DNA of 29,325 nt from Glaciecola sp. UBA983 (GTDB lineage: Bacteria > Pseudomonadota > Gammaproteobacteria > Enterobacterales > Alteromonadaceae). The notes below the pieces were generated by a model that saw only the letters and a program-made list of their open reading frames with translations, searched no databases and was not told the origin of the DNA. Position 1 is the stretch's first letter, and each line of letters begins with the position of its first letter. The position numbers were made by a program, and so were the translations under genes. Location of the stretch: NCBI GenBank assembly GCA_002292215.1, contig DBBN01000103.1, positions 1 to 29,325 of the forward strand, in the 5' to 3' direction. Positions 7,868 to 16,679 of the stretch are shown in pieces.

Positions 7868-7883
7868 AAATGGTATACCAAAA
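7868..7883. promoter_or_regulatory. UxuR/ExuR-like palindrome at the 3-prime end of the uxu operon
   Basis: AAATGGTATACCAAAA contains the perfect 10-bp palindrome TGGTATACCA. That core is identical to the centre of the E. coli UxuR/ExuR consensus (AAATTGGTATACCAATTT, from established knowledge) and matches the TGGT-N2-ACCA core of the site at 13227-13244. It lies just upstream, in transcription sense, of the candidate small-RNA promoter. Confidence 0.45.
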
Positions 7884-7905
7884 GGTAAACCCATTTAATA
7901 TTGTC

Positions 7906-9183
7906 TTATATCGTCGCTATAATTAACTGCCATACGCCTTTCACACCAATGAAAGAAGTAAATATAGAGAACACTAAGATTGCAGCTAAAATACTATTGG
8001 CGACCCATGTGTTAGTGTGCGATTTCATCAAGTCTTTACGATTTCCTAAATAAAATATACAGGCAACGGTAATCGGTAGGATCACAGCATTGAATGCTTG
8101 TGAAATAATCATAACCAACACCGGGCGTGCATCAAATATTGGCACGACAAGACCCAATAAAGAAATCGCAAACACAATAATACGATACTTCGCTAAAGTC
8201 ATATCTCGTTGTGTACCATTGTAATCACACAATAACCAAGGCAGCATCAATACATTAGGAAACTGCGACGACACCCCTGCCGCAACTAAACCAAAGGCAA
8301 AAATAGCCGTGGCCAATGAGCCTGCTAACGGCTCTAGAATACCAATCATCTGTGATGCGTTAGTCAAACCTATACCTTCAACGTGCAATGTTCCGGCAGC
8401 AGCAGCCATAATCGAGGCACTGATGATAAACATCAAACATACCGAAAATATCGCATCATTACGTTGTCTCGAGTAATCTGCCAAAGTCCATCCCGCTTCT
8501 TTTACCAGCGTCGTTCTAATAATAAATAATCCAGAAAACACAGTCGTACCAATCATCGATGCAATGACCAAAAATGGCCCTTTACCGGTTGCAGTTGAGA
8601 CTTCAGGAATACTCGGGATCATGCCTTTAATAATATCAATCGGAGGCGGCATCATGATGAAGAAATTCACCAAAAAACACGCAGACATAATAGCCACGAC
8701 GATCGCTAAACTGCGTTCAAAGAACTGGGTTTTACCATTCCAAAAAATGTAATACACCAAAGCCACAAAAAACGCTGCAAAATAAATCGGAGCAATACCA
8801 CCTTCTACCGCTGACTTTGACCACTCATAACATATATCAGCCACGATCCCCATGACGCCCATAACACTGCCGCACACGCCTGTGGTTAACGCGACTAAAA
8901 AGAAAATACCGACGCCAGGGTGAATGTGTTTACGAAACGCTTCAAGCGCAGTCTCCCCCGTTACTAACGTATAGCGTCCATACAGGTTGATCATAAAGAA
9001 CGTACATAAGCAAGACGCGACAATCGTCCATAGCAATGTCATACCATAATCTGCACCCGCTTTCGCCATGGCAGTGACACTTCCAGTGCCAATATTAAAA
9101 CCAAGTAAAAAAATACCGGGTAAAAATAATGCTAATCCTTGGGCAAATTTTTGTTTAAATGATTGTGCCTCTGCTTGTTCCAT
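7906..9183 (-). CDS. Nramp-fold transporter lacking metal-binding motifs, probably for a sugar acid
   Basis: Inner-membrane protein of about 425 residues and 11-12 helices, of the Nramp (SLC11/MntH) superfamily judging from the start of the core (ALFLPGIFLLGFNIGTGS) and AKAGADYGMTLLW. In metal-carrying Nramps, helix 1 has DPGN and helix 6 has MPH. Here helix 1 reads NIGTGS (residues 30-35) and helix 6 reads TTVFSGLF (213-220), so both metal-coordinating signatures are absent. It is the last gene of the uxuA-isomerase-uxuB operon, 51 bases after uxuB, which suggests uptake of a hexuronate or aldonate. Start: the ATG at 9183 has GGAG 6 nt upstream; 9195 is an in-frame alternative, and the longest frame begins with TTG at 9219. 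The family call is fairly sure; the substrate is inferred. Confidence 0.82.
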   Translation of the reverse strand: MEQAEAQSFKQKFAQGLALFLPGIFLLGFNIGTGSVTAMAKAGADYGMTLLWTIVASCLCTFFMINLYGRYTLVTGETALEAFRKHIHPGVGIFFLVALTTGVCGSVMGVMGIVADICYEWSKSAVEGGIAPIYFAAFFVALVYYIFWNGKTQFFERSLAIVVAIMSACFLVNFFIMMPPPIDIIKGMIPSIPEVSTATGKGPFLVIASMIGTTVFSGLFIIRTTLVKEAGWTLADYSRQRNDAIFSVCLMFIISASIMAAAAGTLHVEGIGLTNASQMIGILEPLAGSLATAIFAFGLVAAGVSSQFPNVLMLPWLLCDYNGTQRDMTLAKYRIIVFAISLLGLVVPIFDARPVLVMIISQAFNAVILPITVACIFYLGNRKDLMKSHTNTWVANSILAAILVFSIFTSFIGVKGVWQLIIATI

Positions 9184-9270
9184 GTGTTGCTCCATGTGCG
9201 ACGGTGCGACGACCGCCAAAGTTATTATTGTTTTCGTTATTAATAAGGGGTTATTAGTGTTGTATGATTA

Positions 9271-10743
9271 TCAACGCAGTATTTGATTGGCGCTAAGCGC
9301 TTGCTCAACCCCGAGTCGCTCGATACTGATGTGACATTGAGTAACCTTATCCATGAACGCCCGATGATGATAAAAATCAAATCTTTGTGCTCCCGCCAAG
9401 CGCAAATAACTGTGCATGCGTGCTGGGTAATCTGTAGTATCTGTATTGTCTATAGCACTAGAATGAGCGAACGCTTCAGCTAATGGATCATTCAAATCAT
9501 TTTGTTCGAGTGCTTTACGGATAAAACTAGCCCATGTAGCAACCGCAAACGCCATATAATTGCTAGCACCGCCAACTCGTAAGGCATCATCAATGGCAGG
9601 AAACCAACGTTGTTGAATTTTTTGCGAGCTATCAGTGCCCACCTGTAATACCGCATACGGTAAATTGTGATTGCGAAAACGCGCTAAGACTTCATCAATA
9701 TAAGTAGTACCTGACATAGTGCTAGGCACATGGGTCACGGGTAATACATTGAGCTTTAACGCTTGTTCAGCAAATAACGCTAGTGAAGAACGGCGTAGTG
9801 CCTCGTGAATAAACTGATCACCTGCCAAATAGCCCATCGCAGCAAGCATGGAATGACTGGCATTTAAGAAGCGTAATTTTACTTTTTCAAAAGGGGTAAT
9901 ATCATCAACAAATAATGCCCCGACGCGATCAAATGGCGGGCGTTCACCAGCAAAATTATCTTCAATAATCCATTGAGTAAATGGCTCTGCAGCAACTGGC
10001 GCGGCATCGAGCAATCCTAATTTTTGTGCGACATCATGTTTGAGCTGTTCACTGGTAGCAGGCGTAACACGATCGACCATTGAAGAAGCAAACGCAACGT
10101 TAGCCTCAACCCAAGCGAGAGTCTGAGGACTATGCTGTGCTAACAAAAGTTTGACACCAGCTTTAACAAACTCACCACCGGCATGCATATTGTCACAACA
10201 TAACACGGTTAACTTCGCGCCTTGTTGAGCGCCGCGCTGGATAAGTCCCGCGGCAATATATCCATAAATAGTGCGAGGCTGCGACAGATCATTAAGATCA
10301 TGTGCAACCCCTGACGCAGACACATCTAGCTCGCCATTAGCCAGATCATAACCTTTTTCGGTAATCGTCATGGTGATTAATTGAGTTGTATTTTTGGCAA
10401 CCGCTGCAATGACTGCTTGCGGATTTTCGGGTGCAACCAATATGTCCTGCAACGCACCCACAACTTGATATTGGGTTTGCTCACCCAATGTCGCCTGAGT
10501 ATATAAATAATCTTGTGGCGCTAAATGATCACGCATATCTGGAGAACGCATAGAAACACCAGTAATGCCCCACTTTAACTCACCTTTTTTAAGCAACGCA
10601 TCACAGTACATGGCTTGATGAGCGCGATGAAAATTACCTACACCGAAATGCACAATACCATTTCCCACCGTCACCGGAGCATATTTTGGCGCTAGAATAT
10701 TCGCAGGAAGTTGCGTTAAATTAGCCTGATTAAGACGTTGCAT
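9271..10743 (-). CDS. uxuB: D-fructuronate reductase / mannonate oxidoreductase
   Basis: Cytoplasmic NAD-dependent long-chain dehydrogenase of the mannitol dehydrogenase family (490 residues, the usual UxuB length). It interconverts D-fructuronate and D-mannonate. Seen in the sequence: an N-terminal nucleotide-binding region with GVGNFHRAHQAMY (about 34-46), CDNMHAGG (183-190), MVDRVTPAT (222-230), the WIIEDNFAGERPPFDRVGA substrate-domain segment, and the catalytic KxxxxNxxHS motif (Lys289, Asn294, His297). It starts 13 bases after the isomerase-like gene and lies two genes after uxuA, which consumes its product mannonate. Mannitol or tagaturonate dehydrogenase would share the fold, but the neighbouring uxuA favours fructuronate reductase. 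Confidence 0.9.
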   Translation of the reverse strand: MQRLNQANLTQLPANILAPKYAPVTVGNGIVHFGVGNFHRAHQAMYCDALLKKGELKWGITGVSMRSPDMRDHLAPQDYLYTQATLGEQTQYQVVGALQDILVAPENPQAVIAAVAKNTTQLITMTITEKGYDLANGELDVSASGVAHDLNDLSQPRTIYGYIAAGLIQRGAQQGAKLTVLCCDNMHAGGEFVKAGVKLLLAQHSPQTLAWVEANVAFASSMVDRVTPATSEQLKHDVAQKLGLLDAAPVAAEPFTQWIIEDNFAGERPPFDRVGALFVDDITPFEKVKLRFLNASHSMLAAMGYLAGDQFIHEALRRSSLALFAEQALKLNVLPVTHVPSTMSGTTYIDEVLARFRNHNLPYAVLQVGTDSSQKIQQRWFPAIDDALRVGGASNYMAFAVATWASFIRKALEQNDLNDPLAEAFAHSSAIDNTDTTDYPARMHSYLRLAGAQRFDFYHHRAFMDKVTQCHISIERLGVEQALSANQILR

Positions 10744-10756
10744 GTTGATATTTCCC

Positions 10757-11860
10757 CTACTGCTGTGTCGGTAGCACTTGTGTTAGTTCGCTACCTGGAT
10801 AACATTCTAATATTGTCATACCCGTAGTCGATTCATACACGAAGTCGGTTACCCCTGCTGGGCAAAAAAAGCGCTCCCACTGTTGCAAGGTAATGACTTC
10901 ATCGCTAATGCGCATCGTACCCGAACCGGCAGTCATCACGCCAAAGAAAAACTCGTTTTCATTACGTGCATACTGACCTTGAACCGTTGCCCGCTTAACG
11001 GTAAAACATGATGTTTTATCTGGGCCAATAAGTAGCTCTAAGGTGTTGCCGTTGCCATCTTGGTTTAACATAGTGGGGATGCAGCGAAATTCAGCATCGA
11101 TTTGCGATGGAGGGACAGGATCAAAATTAAACACATCTAATGCTGTTTCAATACCACGATCCATAAAACGCGCCTTTTCGGGGATCACGTAACCACAACG
11201 TTCAAACTCAAAGCGAACAGCTAAATCAGAAGGCTCCATAATTTCGAGCATCAAGATCCCTTCGCCTAGCGCATGAGGACGGCCGCCGGGTAATAAAAAT
11301 ACATCTCCAGGTTTGACCGGAATTTTATCAAAACACTGTTCAATAGCAGTGATGTTTTGCATCTCGATCCACTCTTTTAATTCAGCACGACTCGGCGAAC
11401 GCTGAAATCCAGCATATATATAAGGTTCAGTGACATCGTCTCGAATTTCAAGGATCACGTAGGCTTCAGTTTTACCGCGTGGCGAATCTAAACGCGCTTG
11501 CGCAAATTCACGGGTAGGATGTGCTTGAAAATGTAAACGCGTTGCACTGTCTAAATATTTCACTAACGGAATATCATCCATGGTGCGCCCACCGTCAGTG
11601 GTTGCGCCTAGATAATAGTCTTGATTCTGTTGTATTACGTCTCTAAATGACACAGATTGCCCAGCATCATCGGTAACTAATGCTAACCCTTCCGAAATAT
11701 GCTCTCGGCCGATGTTTTTAGCCGCAACTGTTGAGCCAATCCAATCTTCAGGAAAGCTTGAGTCTTGCGGATCATCTTTGCCTTCAATGATGTCTAATTG
11801 CTTACCACCTTGATAAGTGCGCCACACCCGATTCGCACCAAACTTGATTATTTGACTCAT
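10757..11860 (-). CDS. Class I phosphomannose-isomerase-like cupin enzyme in the uxu operon
   Basis: Cytoplasmic zinc-dependent aldose-ketose isomerase of the type I mannose-6-phosphate isomerase (ManA) family, 367 residues. The four metal ligands of the family can be placed: Gln112 and His114 in LHFQAHPTREFA, Glu132 in RGKTEAYVIL, and His196 in PGGRPHALGEG. A C-terminal cupin domain follows, with FFFGVMTAGSGTMRISDE. The start overlaps the uxuA stop by ATGA, and uxuB follows 13 bases later, so it is translated with the mannonate genes. It could be an ordinary ManA, or could isomerise an unphosphorylated sugar or uronate, for example mannuronate to fructuronate, feeding UxuB. That last role is inferred from position alone. 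Confidence 0.85.
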   Translation of the reverse strand: MSQIIKFGANRVWRTYQGGKQLDIIEGKDDPQDSSFPEDWIGSTVAAKNIGREHISEGLALVTDDAGQSVSFRDVIQQNQDYYLGATTDGGRTMDDIPLVKYLDSATRLHFQAHPTREFAQARLDSPRGKTEAYVILEIRDDVTEPYIYAGFQRSPSRAELKEWIEMQNITAIEQCFDKIPVKPGDVFLLPGGRPHALGEGILMLEIMEPSDLAVRFEFERCGYVIPEKARFMDRGIETALDVFNFDPVPPSQIDAEFRCIPTMLNQDGNGNTLELLIGPDKTSCFTVKRATVQGQYARNENEFFFGVMTAGSGTMRISDEVITLQQWERFFCPAGVTDFVYESTTGMTILECYPGSELTQVLPTQQ

Positions 11861-13122
11861 GCTTGATTACCTTTGTTCGTTACCGCAGATAGCTGCGCGG
11901 AAAGGGCACGGATCACACCACGCACTTCGGCTAAGCCTTTCATACGACCAATCCCTGAATAACCTGGATTAACGGTTTTGCCAATATCATCCATCATTTG
12001 ATGACCATGATCTGGACGAATAAAGATTTCGTCGATGCCATCAGCCTTGGAACCGTTATTATCATTAGCGATAGCAGCAACATCATTCCGGCGACGCTGT
12101 TCTTCTAATAACAATTCTTGTACTACTTGAATCATATCGATGTCACTGTCTAAATGACTCGCTTCATAAAAAGAACGTTGTTCTTGCGGATCGCGACTGA
12201 CACCACGTAAATGAGAAAAATGAATACGAGGCCCAAATTGCTTTGCCATTTCCGGTAGATTGTTGTCAGGTCGACTACTATAAGTACCAACACACAAAGT
12301 GATACCATTTGCCGGACTAGGTAAGGCTGCGAATAAAATATCCAAATCCGCTGCCGTACAAATAATACGAGGTAAACCCAACATATCCCTAGGCGGATCA
12401 TCTGGATGAATCGCTAATTTAACCCCTAACGCTTCTGCTCGTGGCAACACTTGGGCTAAAAATGCAAACAGGTTTTTACGTAAGCCTGCACTATCCATGT
12501 TTTTATAGTTACCCAACATCTGACGGAAATCGTCAAGGCCATAGGCGTTAGTCATTTTCCCAGGTAACCCTGCAATTATATTATTGGTAAGTTGCGTACG
12601 CTCGGCATCATCCATCGCATCAAATACCGCTTGGGCTTCAACAATTTCTTCCGCACTATATTCCGCTTGAGCATTGTCGCGCTGCAAAATAAACAAATCA
12701 AATGCTGCAAACTTAGACTGATCAAAGCGTAACGCATAAGCGCCATTGGGAAGTTTGTAATTAAGATCGGTTCGCGTCCAATCAATGACTGGCATAAAAT
12801 TATAACAAATGGTTTTAATGCCACATTGTGCAAGATTCTCCATTGAAGCAATCCAGCTATCAATATACTGCTGGTGACCTGGGCGGCCTAATTTAATATC
12901 TTCATGTACCGGAATGCTCTCTACGACACTCCAAGTCAAAGGTGACAAATCTGCAGCGCAATCTTCGATTAAAGCCTGATGCTCTTGAATCGCTGCTAAC
13001 GGCCATGCTTGACCCGTCGGAATATTATGCAGCGCACTGACAATATCGGTCGCACCGGTTTGTCTTATATCAGCTATTGTTACTGGGTCGTTCGGACCAA
13101 ACCATCTCCAAGATTCACGCAT
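11857..13122 (-). CDS. uxuA: Mannonate dehydratase
   Basis: Cytoplasmic TIM-barrel enzyme that dehydrates D-mannonate to 2-keto-3-deoxygluconate, which then enters the Entner-Doudoroff route. At 421 residues it is slightly longer than E. coli UxuA (about 394) because of an insertion near residues 342-355 (AAIANDNNGSKADG). Characteristic segments are WRWFGPNDPVTIADIRQTGA at residues 5-24, CYNFMPVIDWTRTDL, LAIHPDDPPRDMLGLPRI with metal-binding His and Asp, HFSHLRG, and FIRPDHGHQMMDD near residue 370. The start ATG at 13122 has a GAGAGA ribosome site about 9 nt upstream. It is the first gene of the four-gene operon and faces the divergent receptor gene. Confidence 0.95.
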   Translation of the reverse strand: MRESWRWFGPNDPVTIADIRQTGATDIVSALHNIPTGQAWPLAAIQEHQALIEDCAADLSPLTWSVVESIPVHEDIKLGRPGHQQYIDSWIASMENLAQCGIKTICYNFMPVIDWTRTDLNYKLPNGAYALRFDQSKFAAFDLFILQRDNAQAEYSAEEIVEAQAVFDAMDDAERTQLTNNIIAGLPGKMTNAYGLDDFRQMLGNYKNMDSAGLRKNLFAFLAQVLPRAEALGVKLAIHPDDPPRDMLGLPRIICTAADLDILFAALPSPANGITLCVGTYSSRPDNNLPEMAKQFGPRIHFSHLRGVSRDPQEQRSFYEASHLDSDIDMIQVVQELLLEEQRRRNDVAAIANDNNGSKADGIDEIFIRPDHGHQMMDDIGKTVNPGYSGIGRMKGLAEVRGVIRALSAQLSAVTNKGNQA

Positions 13123-13226
13123 TTTTCATCTCTCTAAGTTAAATTTTTATATAGTTAAGCTATAATTTCTTTATTTAAGTCTATCTGTATGGACCACAAA
13201 ACTGTACCCAAAAACCAATGAAACAG

Positions 13227-13244
13227 AAATTGGTCGACCAATTT
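13227..13244. promoter_or_regulatory. UxuR/ExuR-type GntR operator
   Basis: AAATTGGTCGACCAATTT is a perfect 18-bp palindrome. It differs from the known E. coli UxuR/ExuR consensus AAATTGGTATACCAATTT only in the two central bases. It lies about 105 bases upstream of uxuA, on the control region shared with the TonB receptor. The matching FadR-type GntR repressor is not encoded in this window. Confidence 0.75.
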
Positions 13245-13470
13245 AAAGATTAAAAATCTTATTTATTTTTGTTTTTTATTCTATAAACATCATTCAGTCA
13301 ATACTTTATATGCATACTTCACTAGCGGTAAAAACGAGCCAACCTCAGTAAAACCGACATTCAAAAGACTTAATTACGACTTTAACACGGCAGAAAAAAA
13401 CCAATCCCAAACACTCCACTCGCATCATTGTAAGACCATAATAGCACACAACATTCATATTTATTTTACC

Positions 13471-13488
13471 AAAGTGGTTGACCTTTTA
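13471..13488. promoter_or_regulatory. Possible second GntR-type site near the receptor promoter
   Basis: AAAGTGGTTGACCTTTTA keeps the GGT-N2-ACC core of the 13227 palindrome but is imperfect outside it. It overlaps a TTGACC that could be the -35 box of the receptor gene. Weak on its own; supported mainly by its position. Confidence 0.3.
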
Positions 13489-13518
13489 GTAATTAATTGT
13501 AAAGATAGCGTTAATTCC

Positions 13519-13534
13519 TTGCATACGTTTGCAA
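13519..13534. promoter_or_regulatory. LacI-type palindrome upstream of the TonB receptor
   Basis: TTGCATACGTTTGCAA is a 16-bp dyad with one mismatched pair, centred on CG, the layout typical of LacI-family operators. It lies about 107 bases before the receptor start, where a repressor could block transcription. LacI-type regulators commonly control sugar TonB receptors in marine gammaproteobacteria (family knowledge); none is encoded in this window. Confidence 0.45.
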
Positions 13535-13640
13535 TATATATGTAACGAATACAGAAACACATTACATACAATACACACGTTAACAAATGATGCGGTTGTC
13601 ATGACATATTAATGCCAGCAGCCACACAGGAGAACACACC

Positions 13641-16640
13641 ATGAGTCATAGACTTTCTAAAATTACTTTAACAGTATTATCTGCTTCAGCGTTAAATCTG
13701 GCTGCTCCAGTATATGCACAAGATGCAGCTGCTGATGTTGAAGTCATCGAAGTATCGGGCATTCGTAGTTCATTAACTAATGCACTTGCAGAAAAGCGTT
13801 CATCTACTAACTTAGTAGAAATCATAGAAGCTGAAGATATCGGTAAATTACCTGATCAAAACTTAGCTGAAGTATTAGAAAACATTACAGGTATTCAAAT
13901 CACACGTACAGCGGGTGTTGGTACAGGTGTTCAAATCCGTGGTTCTAACTCAAACAATGTACTTATCAACGGTGTTCAAACTGTTGGTGCTGGTACTGGC
14001 CGTGGCGGTATTAGCTTTGAAGATGTATCTGCATCAATCATTGCTGGTGTTGAAGTAACCAAAGCGTCAGAAGCCAAAACGATCGAAGGCTCTGTTGGTG
14101 GTACTGTTAACTTACGTACAATTCGTCCTTTAGAGCTTGATGACCGTTTAATTAACGTTCGTGTGCAAGGCGAAGACAGCAGCTTAACCACTGACGGTGT
14201 TATGCCACGTTTCTCTGCGGCATTCGGTGATAACTGGGATACGGATAACGGTAAGTTCGGTTTTGTTATGTCTGGAAGTGTTACTCAACAAGAAGCGTCT
14301 TCTTTCCGTCCACGTGTTGACCGCGACGGTAGTTTAGTAGAAAACTGTGATGCCGTTGTTGTTCGTAGTGGCAACACTGAAGATGTATCTAATCGTCCAG
14401 TATGTCAAGATTTTGATTTCCTCGGTATTCAATTCTTAAACCAAGAATATGAAAACTTCGAATATGAAACAACAAACATCTCAACGACGTTTGAGTTTGC
14501 GCCAACCGATAACACTAAGTTTTTCTTAGATGTCGTATTAACTGACCAAGAACGTCGTCAAGACAGTACTCGTGTACAAGGTTCAGGTACAAGTTCAGTA
14601 CTTAACCAAAATTTACCGACTCAGTTTGAAACCGTAAACTACGGTTCATTAGACGGTGTTGCTCTAGGTAGCATCCAAGCTGCAGTTCGTGGGACCATTC
14701 AGCCATTTTTGGACAAGGATGACGATGATCCTAACTTACGTTTCAGCAGTGATACTGGTGCACGATTGACTGACACCTCTCTTTTCCGCTTTGGTGGTGA
14801 ATGGCAGGGTGATAACTTGTTTGCTAGTGTTGAAATTTCTTCAGCTAGTTCAGATACAACTAATCCAAACCTAAGCACAACGTTAAATTTCATCAATCCG
14901 AACCCTAATACGCCTTTAGATGGTTCAAGCAACGATAATGCGGTTCCATTTATTTATGATTTAACAGGTGGTGCGTTAACATTTGGTATCGATTTTGATT
15001 CAATCTATGCTCCTACAGTTGCACAGTTATTAGATCCAAATAACGTAGTTTTAGACCAAGTTGATGTTGGTGCAAACGAAACTAATAACTCACTAGACGC
15101 TATTCGTGCTGATTTCACCTACTTCTTAGAAGATTCACCAGTAACTTCTGTTGATTTTGGTTTCCGCGTAAGCAAACGTGAAAGTACTTACAACCAAATC
15201 ACCGACCGTATTGGTGGCTTTAGCAAAATGGTTGATAGCCCGAATGGATCTCTATTTGCTGATTTATTAGTTGCAGGCCCAAGTAACTTTGGTGATGCCG
15301 ATGGTCGCGAACTTGCTATGCGCAATTTCTTAATCATTAATCCTGATATGGCATTTAGTAATCCTGATCAAGTGATTGATACTCTAGAAGCAGCGTTAAT
15401 TGCACATGATCCGACGCCGGATTTATTATCTCTATCTCCTTCAGCATCTGCTTTCTTTAATATTGCAGAAGAAACTCAAGCATTGTATGCACAAGCTAAC
15501 TTTGAGTTTGAAAATGTAGTAGGTAACGTTGGTGTTCGTCATATTAAAACAACCGTAGATTCTACTGGTAACACCAATATTGATGGTAATGACACACTAA
15601 CCACTATTTCTGGTGATTATTCGTTTACTTTACCTAAAATTAATATTGTTGCTACACCGCATGATGATGTTGTACTTCGTTTAGGTTGGGGACAAGATAT
15701 TCGTCGTCCAGACTTTTCAGATTTGAACACATCTGTATCGTTCCCAGCGAACATTAACCAAGCGGTTTCTTTAGGTAATCCTGGTCTAGAGCCACAAGAA
15801 ATCACTACTTTAGATTTATCTGCTGAGTGGTATTTTGCTGAAGCGGCTGTTGTTAGTATCGGTTATTTTGATAAAGAAATCGGTAACTTGTTCGTATCGA
15901 CTTTAGAATCTGCACCAACTGATGCCAATGGCTTCGTTGCGACGAATGACACAACTTGTGCTGCTGGTGGTGTTTATAACCCTGCTGCTCAAGGTGATGA
16001 TTTCCGTGCACCTTTAGGTGTGACTGGTGCTTGTGCTGATTTAAATACACAAGTTAATGATCCAGCAACCACTACTCAAACTGGTATTGAGATGGCTGTA
16101 CAGTATGACCTATCAAGTTTCGAAAAAGACTTAGGTTGGGCATCTGGTTTTGGTTTCATCGCTAACTACACGATCCAAGAGTACAAAGGCGGTTCAGTTG
16201 TTAACGAATCTGCAGGTCGTGGTACTGATATCTTCAATGCTATCAACGGTATTTATGACGATGCAGACTTTGTTAAAGTTTCAGCGGTTCAAGGTCTATT
16301 AGACTTCTCTGAAAATGCATACAACGTGACAGCTTACTATGAAAAGTATGGTATCAGTGCTCGTGTTCGTTACACATGGCGTGAAGCGTTCCGTACAGAT
16401 GATACTGCAGGTGGTGCATCACGTAACTCTACTTTAGGTTTCCCAGTTTATACGCATGACCGTGGTCAGCTTAATGCGAGCTTCAGCTATGATGTAAACG
16501 AACAGCTTAACGTAGGTGTTGAAGCAGTTAACCTAACCAAAGAAGGCATAACTCAGTCTTGTGTTAACGAAGGCGCAATCCTTTGTTTCCAAGGTCTAGC
16601 TGACCGTCGTATCACTTTCGGTGCTAGCTACACGTTCTAA
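13641..16640 (+). CDS. TonB-dependent receptor, oligosaccharide type
   Basis: Outer-membrane active transporter of 999 residues, powered by TonB-ExbBD. A signal peptide ends at about Ala26 (APVYA/QDAA). The TonB box region is VEVIEVSGI (33-41), followed by the plug domain with DIGKLPDQNLAEVLENITGI, GVQIRGSNSNNVLINGV and EGSVGGTVNL. A long 22-strand beta-barrel ends with the aromatic RRITFGASYTF, as outer-membrane proteins do. The EKRSSTNLVEIIEAEDIGKLPDQNLAE plug pattern is that of the large carbohydrate receptors of Alteromonadales and Xanthomonadales. AGGAGA at 13628-13633 supports the start. It is divergent from the uxu operon and shares its control region, so a uronate-containing oligosaccharide is the inferred cargo. 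Codons here are noticeably more GGT/CGT-rich than in its neighbours, suggesting high expression. Confidence 0.93.
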   Translation: MSHRLSKITLTVLSASALNLAAPVYAQDAAADVEVIEVSGIRSSLTNALAEKRSSTNLVEIIEAEDIGKLPDQNLAEVLENITGIQITRTAGVGTGVQIRGSNSNNVLINGVQTVGAGTGRGGISFEDVSASIIAGVEVTKASEAKTIEGSVGGTVNLRTIRPLELDDRLINVRVQGEDSSLTTDGVMPRFSAAFGDNWDTDNGKFGFVMSGSVTQQEASSFRPRVDRDGSLVENCDAVVVRSGNTEDVSNRPVCQDFDFLGIQFLNQEYENFEYETTNISTTFEFAPTDNTKFFLDVVLTDQERRQDSTRVQGSGTSSVLNQNLPTQFETVNYGSLDGVALGSIQAAVRGTIQPFLDKDDDDPNLRFSSDTGARLTDTSLFRFGGEWQGDNLFASVEISSASSDTTNPNLSTTLNFINPNPNTPLDGSSNDNAVPFIYDLTGGALTFGIDFDSIYAPTVAQLLDPNNVVLDQVDVGANETNNSLDAIRADFTYFLEDSPVTSVDFGFRVSKRESTYNQITDRIGGFSKMVDSPNGSLFADLLVAGPSNFGDADGRELAMRNFLIINPDMAFSNPDQVIDTLEAALIAHDPTPDLLSLSPSASAFFNIAEETQALYAQANFEFENVVGNVGVRHIKTTVDSTGNTNIDGNDTLTTISGDYSFTLPKINIVATPHDDVVLRLGWGQDIRRPDFSDLNTSVSFPANINQAVSLGNPGLEPQEITTLDLSAEWYFAEAAVVSIGYFDKEIGNLFVSTLESAPTDANGFVATNDTTCAAGGVYNPAAQGDDFRAPLGVTGACADLNTQVNDPATTTQTGIEMAVQYDLSSFEKDLGWASGFGFIANYTIQEYKGGSVVNESAGRGTDIFNAINGIYDDADFVKVSAVQGLLDFSENAYNVTAYYEKYGISARVRYTWREAFRTDDTAGGASRNSTLGFPVYTHDRGQLNASFSYDVNEQLNVGVEAVNLTKEGITQSCVNEGAILCFQGLADRRITFGASYTF

Positions 16641-16679
16641 GCAATTAGCTTAAAACTAAAATAGTATAGAAAATAATAA

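Larger units (their letters stand above)
13123..13640. promoter_or_regulatory. Divergent control region between uxuA and the TonB receptor
   Basis: Non-coding, AT-rich region of 518 bp. It contains the hexuronate-type palindrome (13227-13244), an adjacent AAGATT-aaa-AATCTT hairpin (13246-13260), a weaker TGGT/ACC site (13471-13488) and a LacI-type dyad (13519-13534). For the receptor, TTGACC at 13478-13483 followed by a 16-17-bp spacer and TAAAGAT is a possible weak promoter; none is convincing for uxuA. The middle part, about 13261-13465, shows no gene or strong signal. Confidence 0.5.

Noticed and set aside
9068..9286. Plus-strand frame across the start of the transporter gene
   Set aside because: Antisense to a conserved coding region and without recognisable features.
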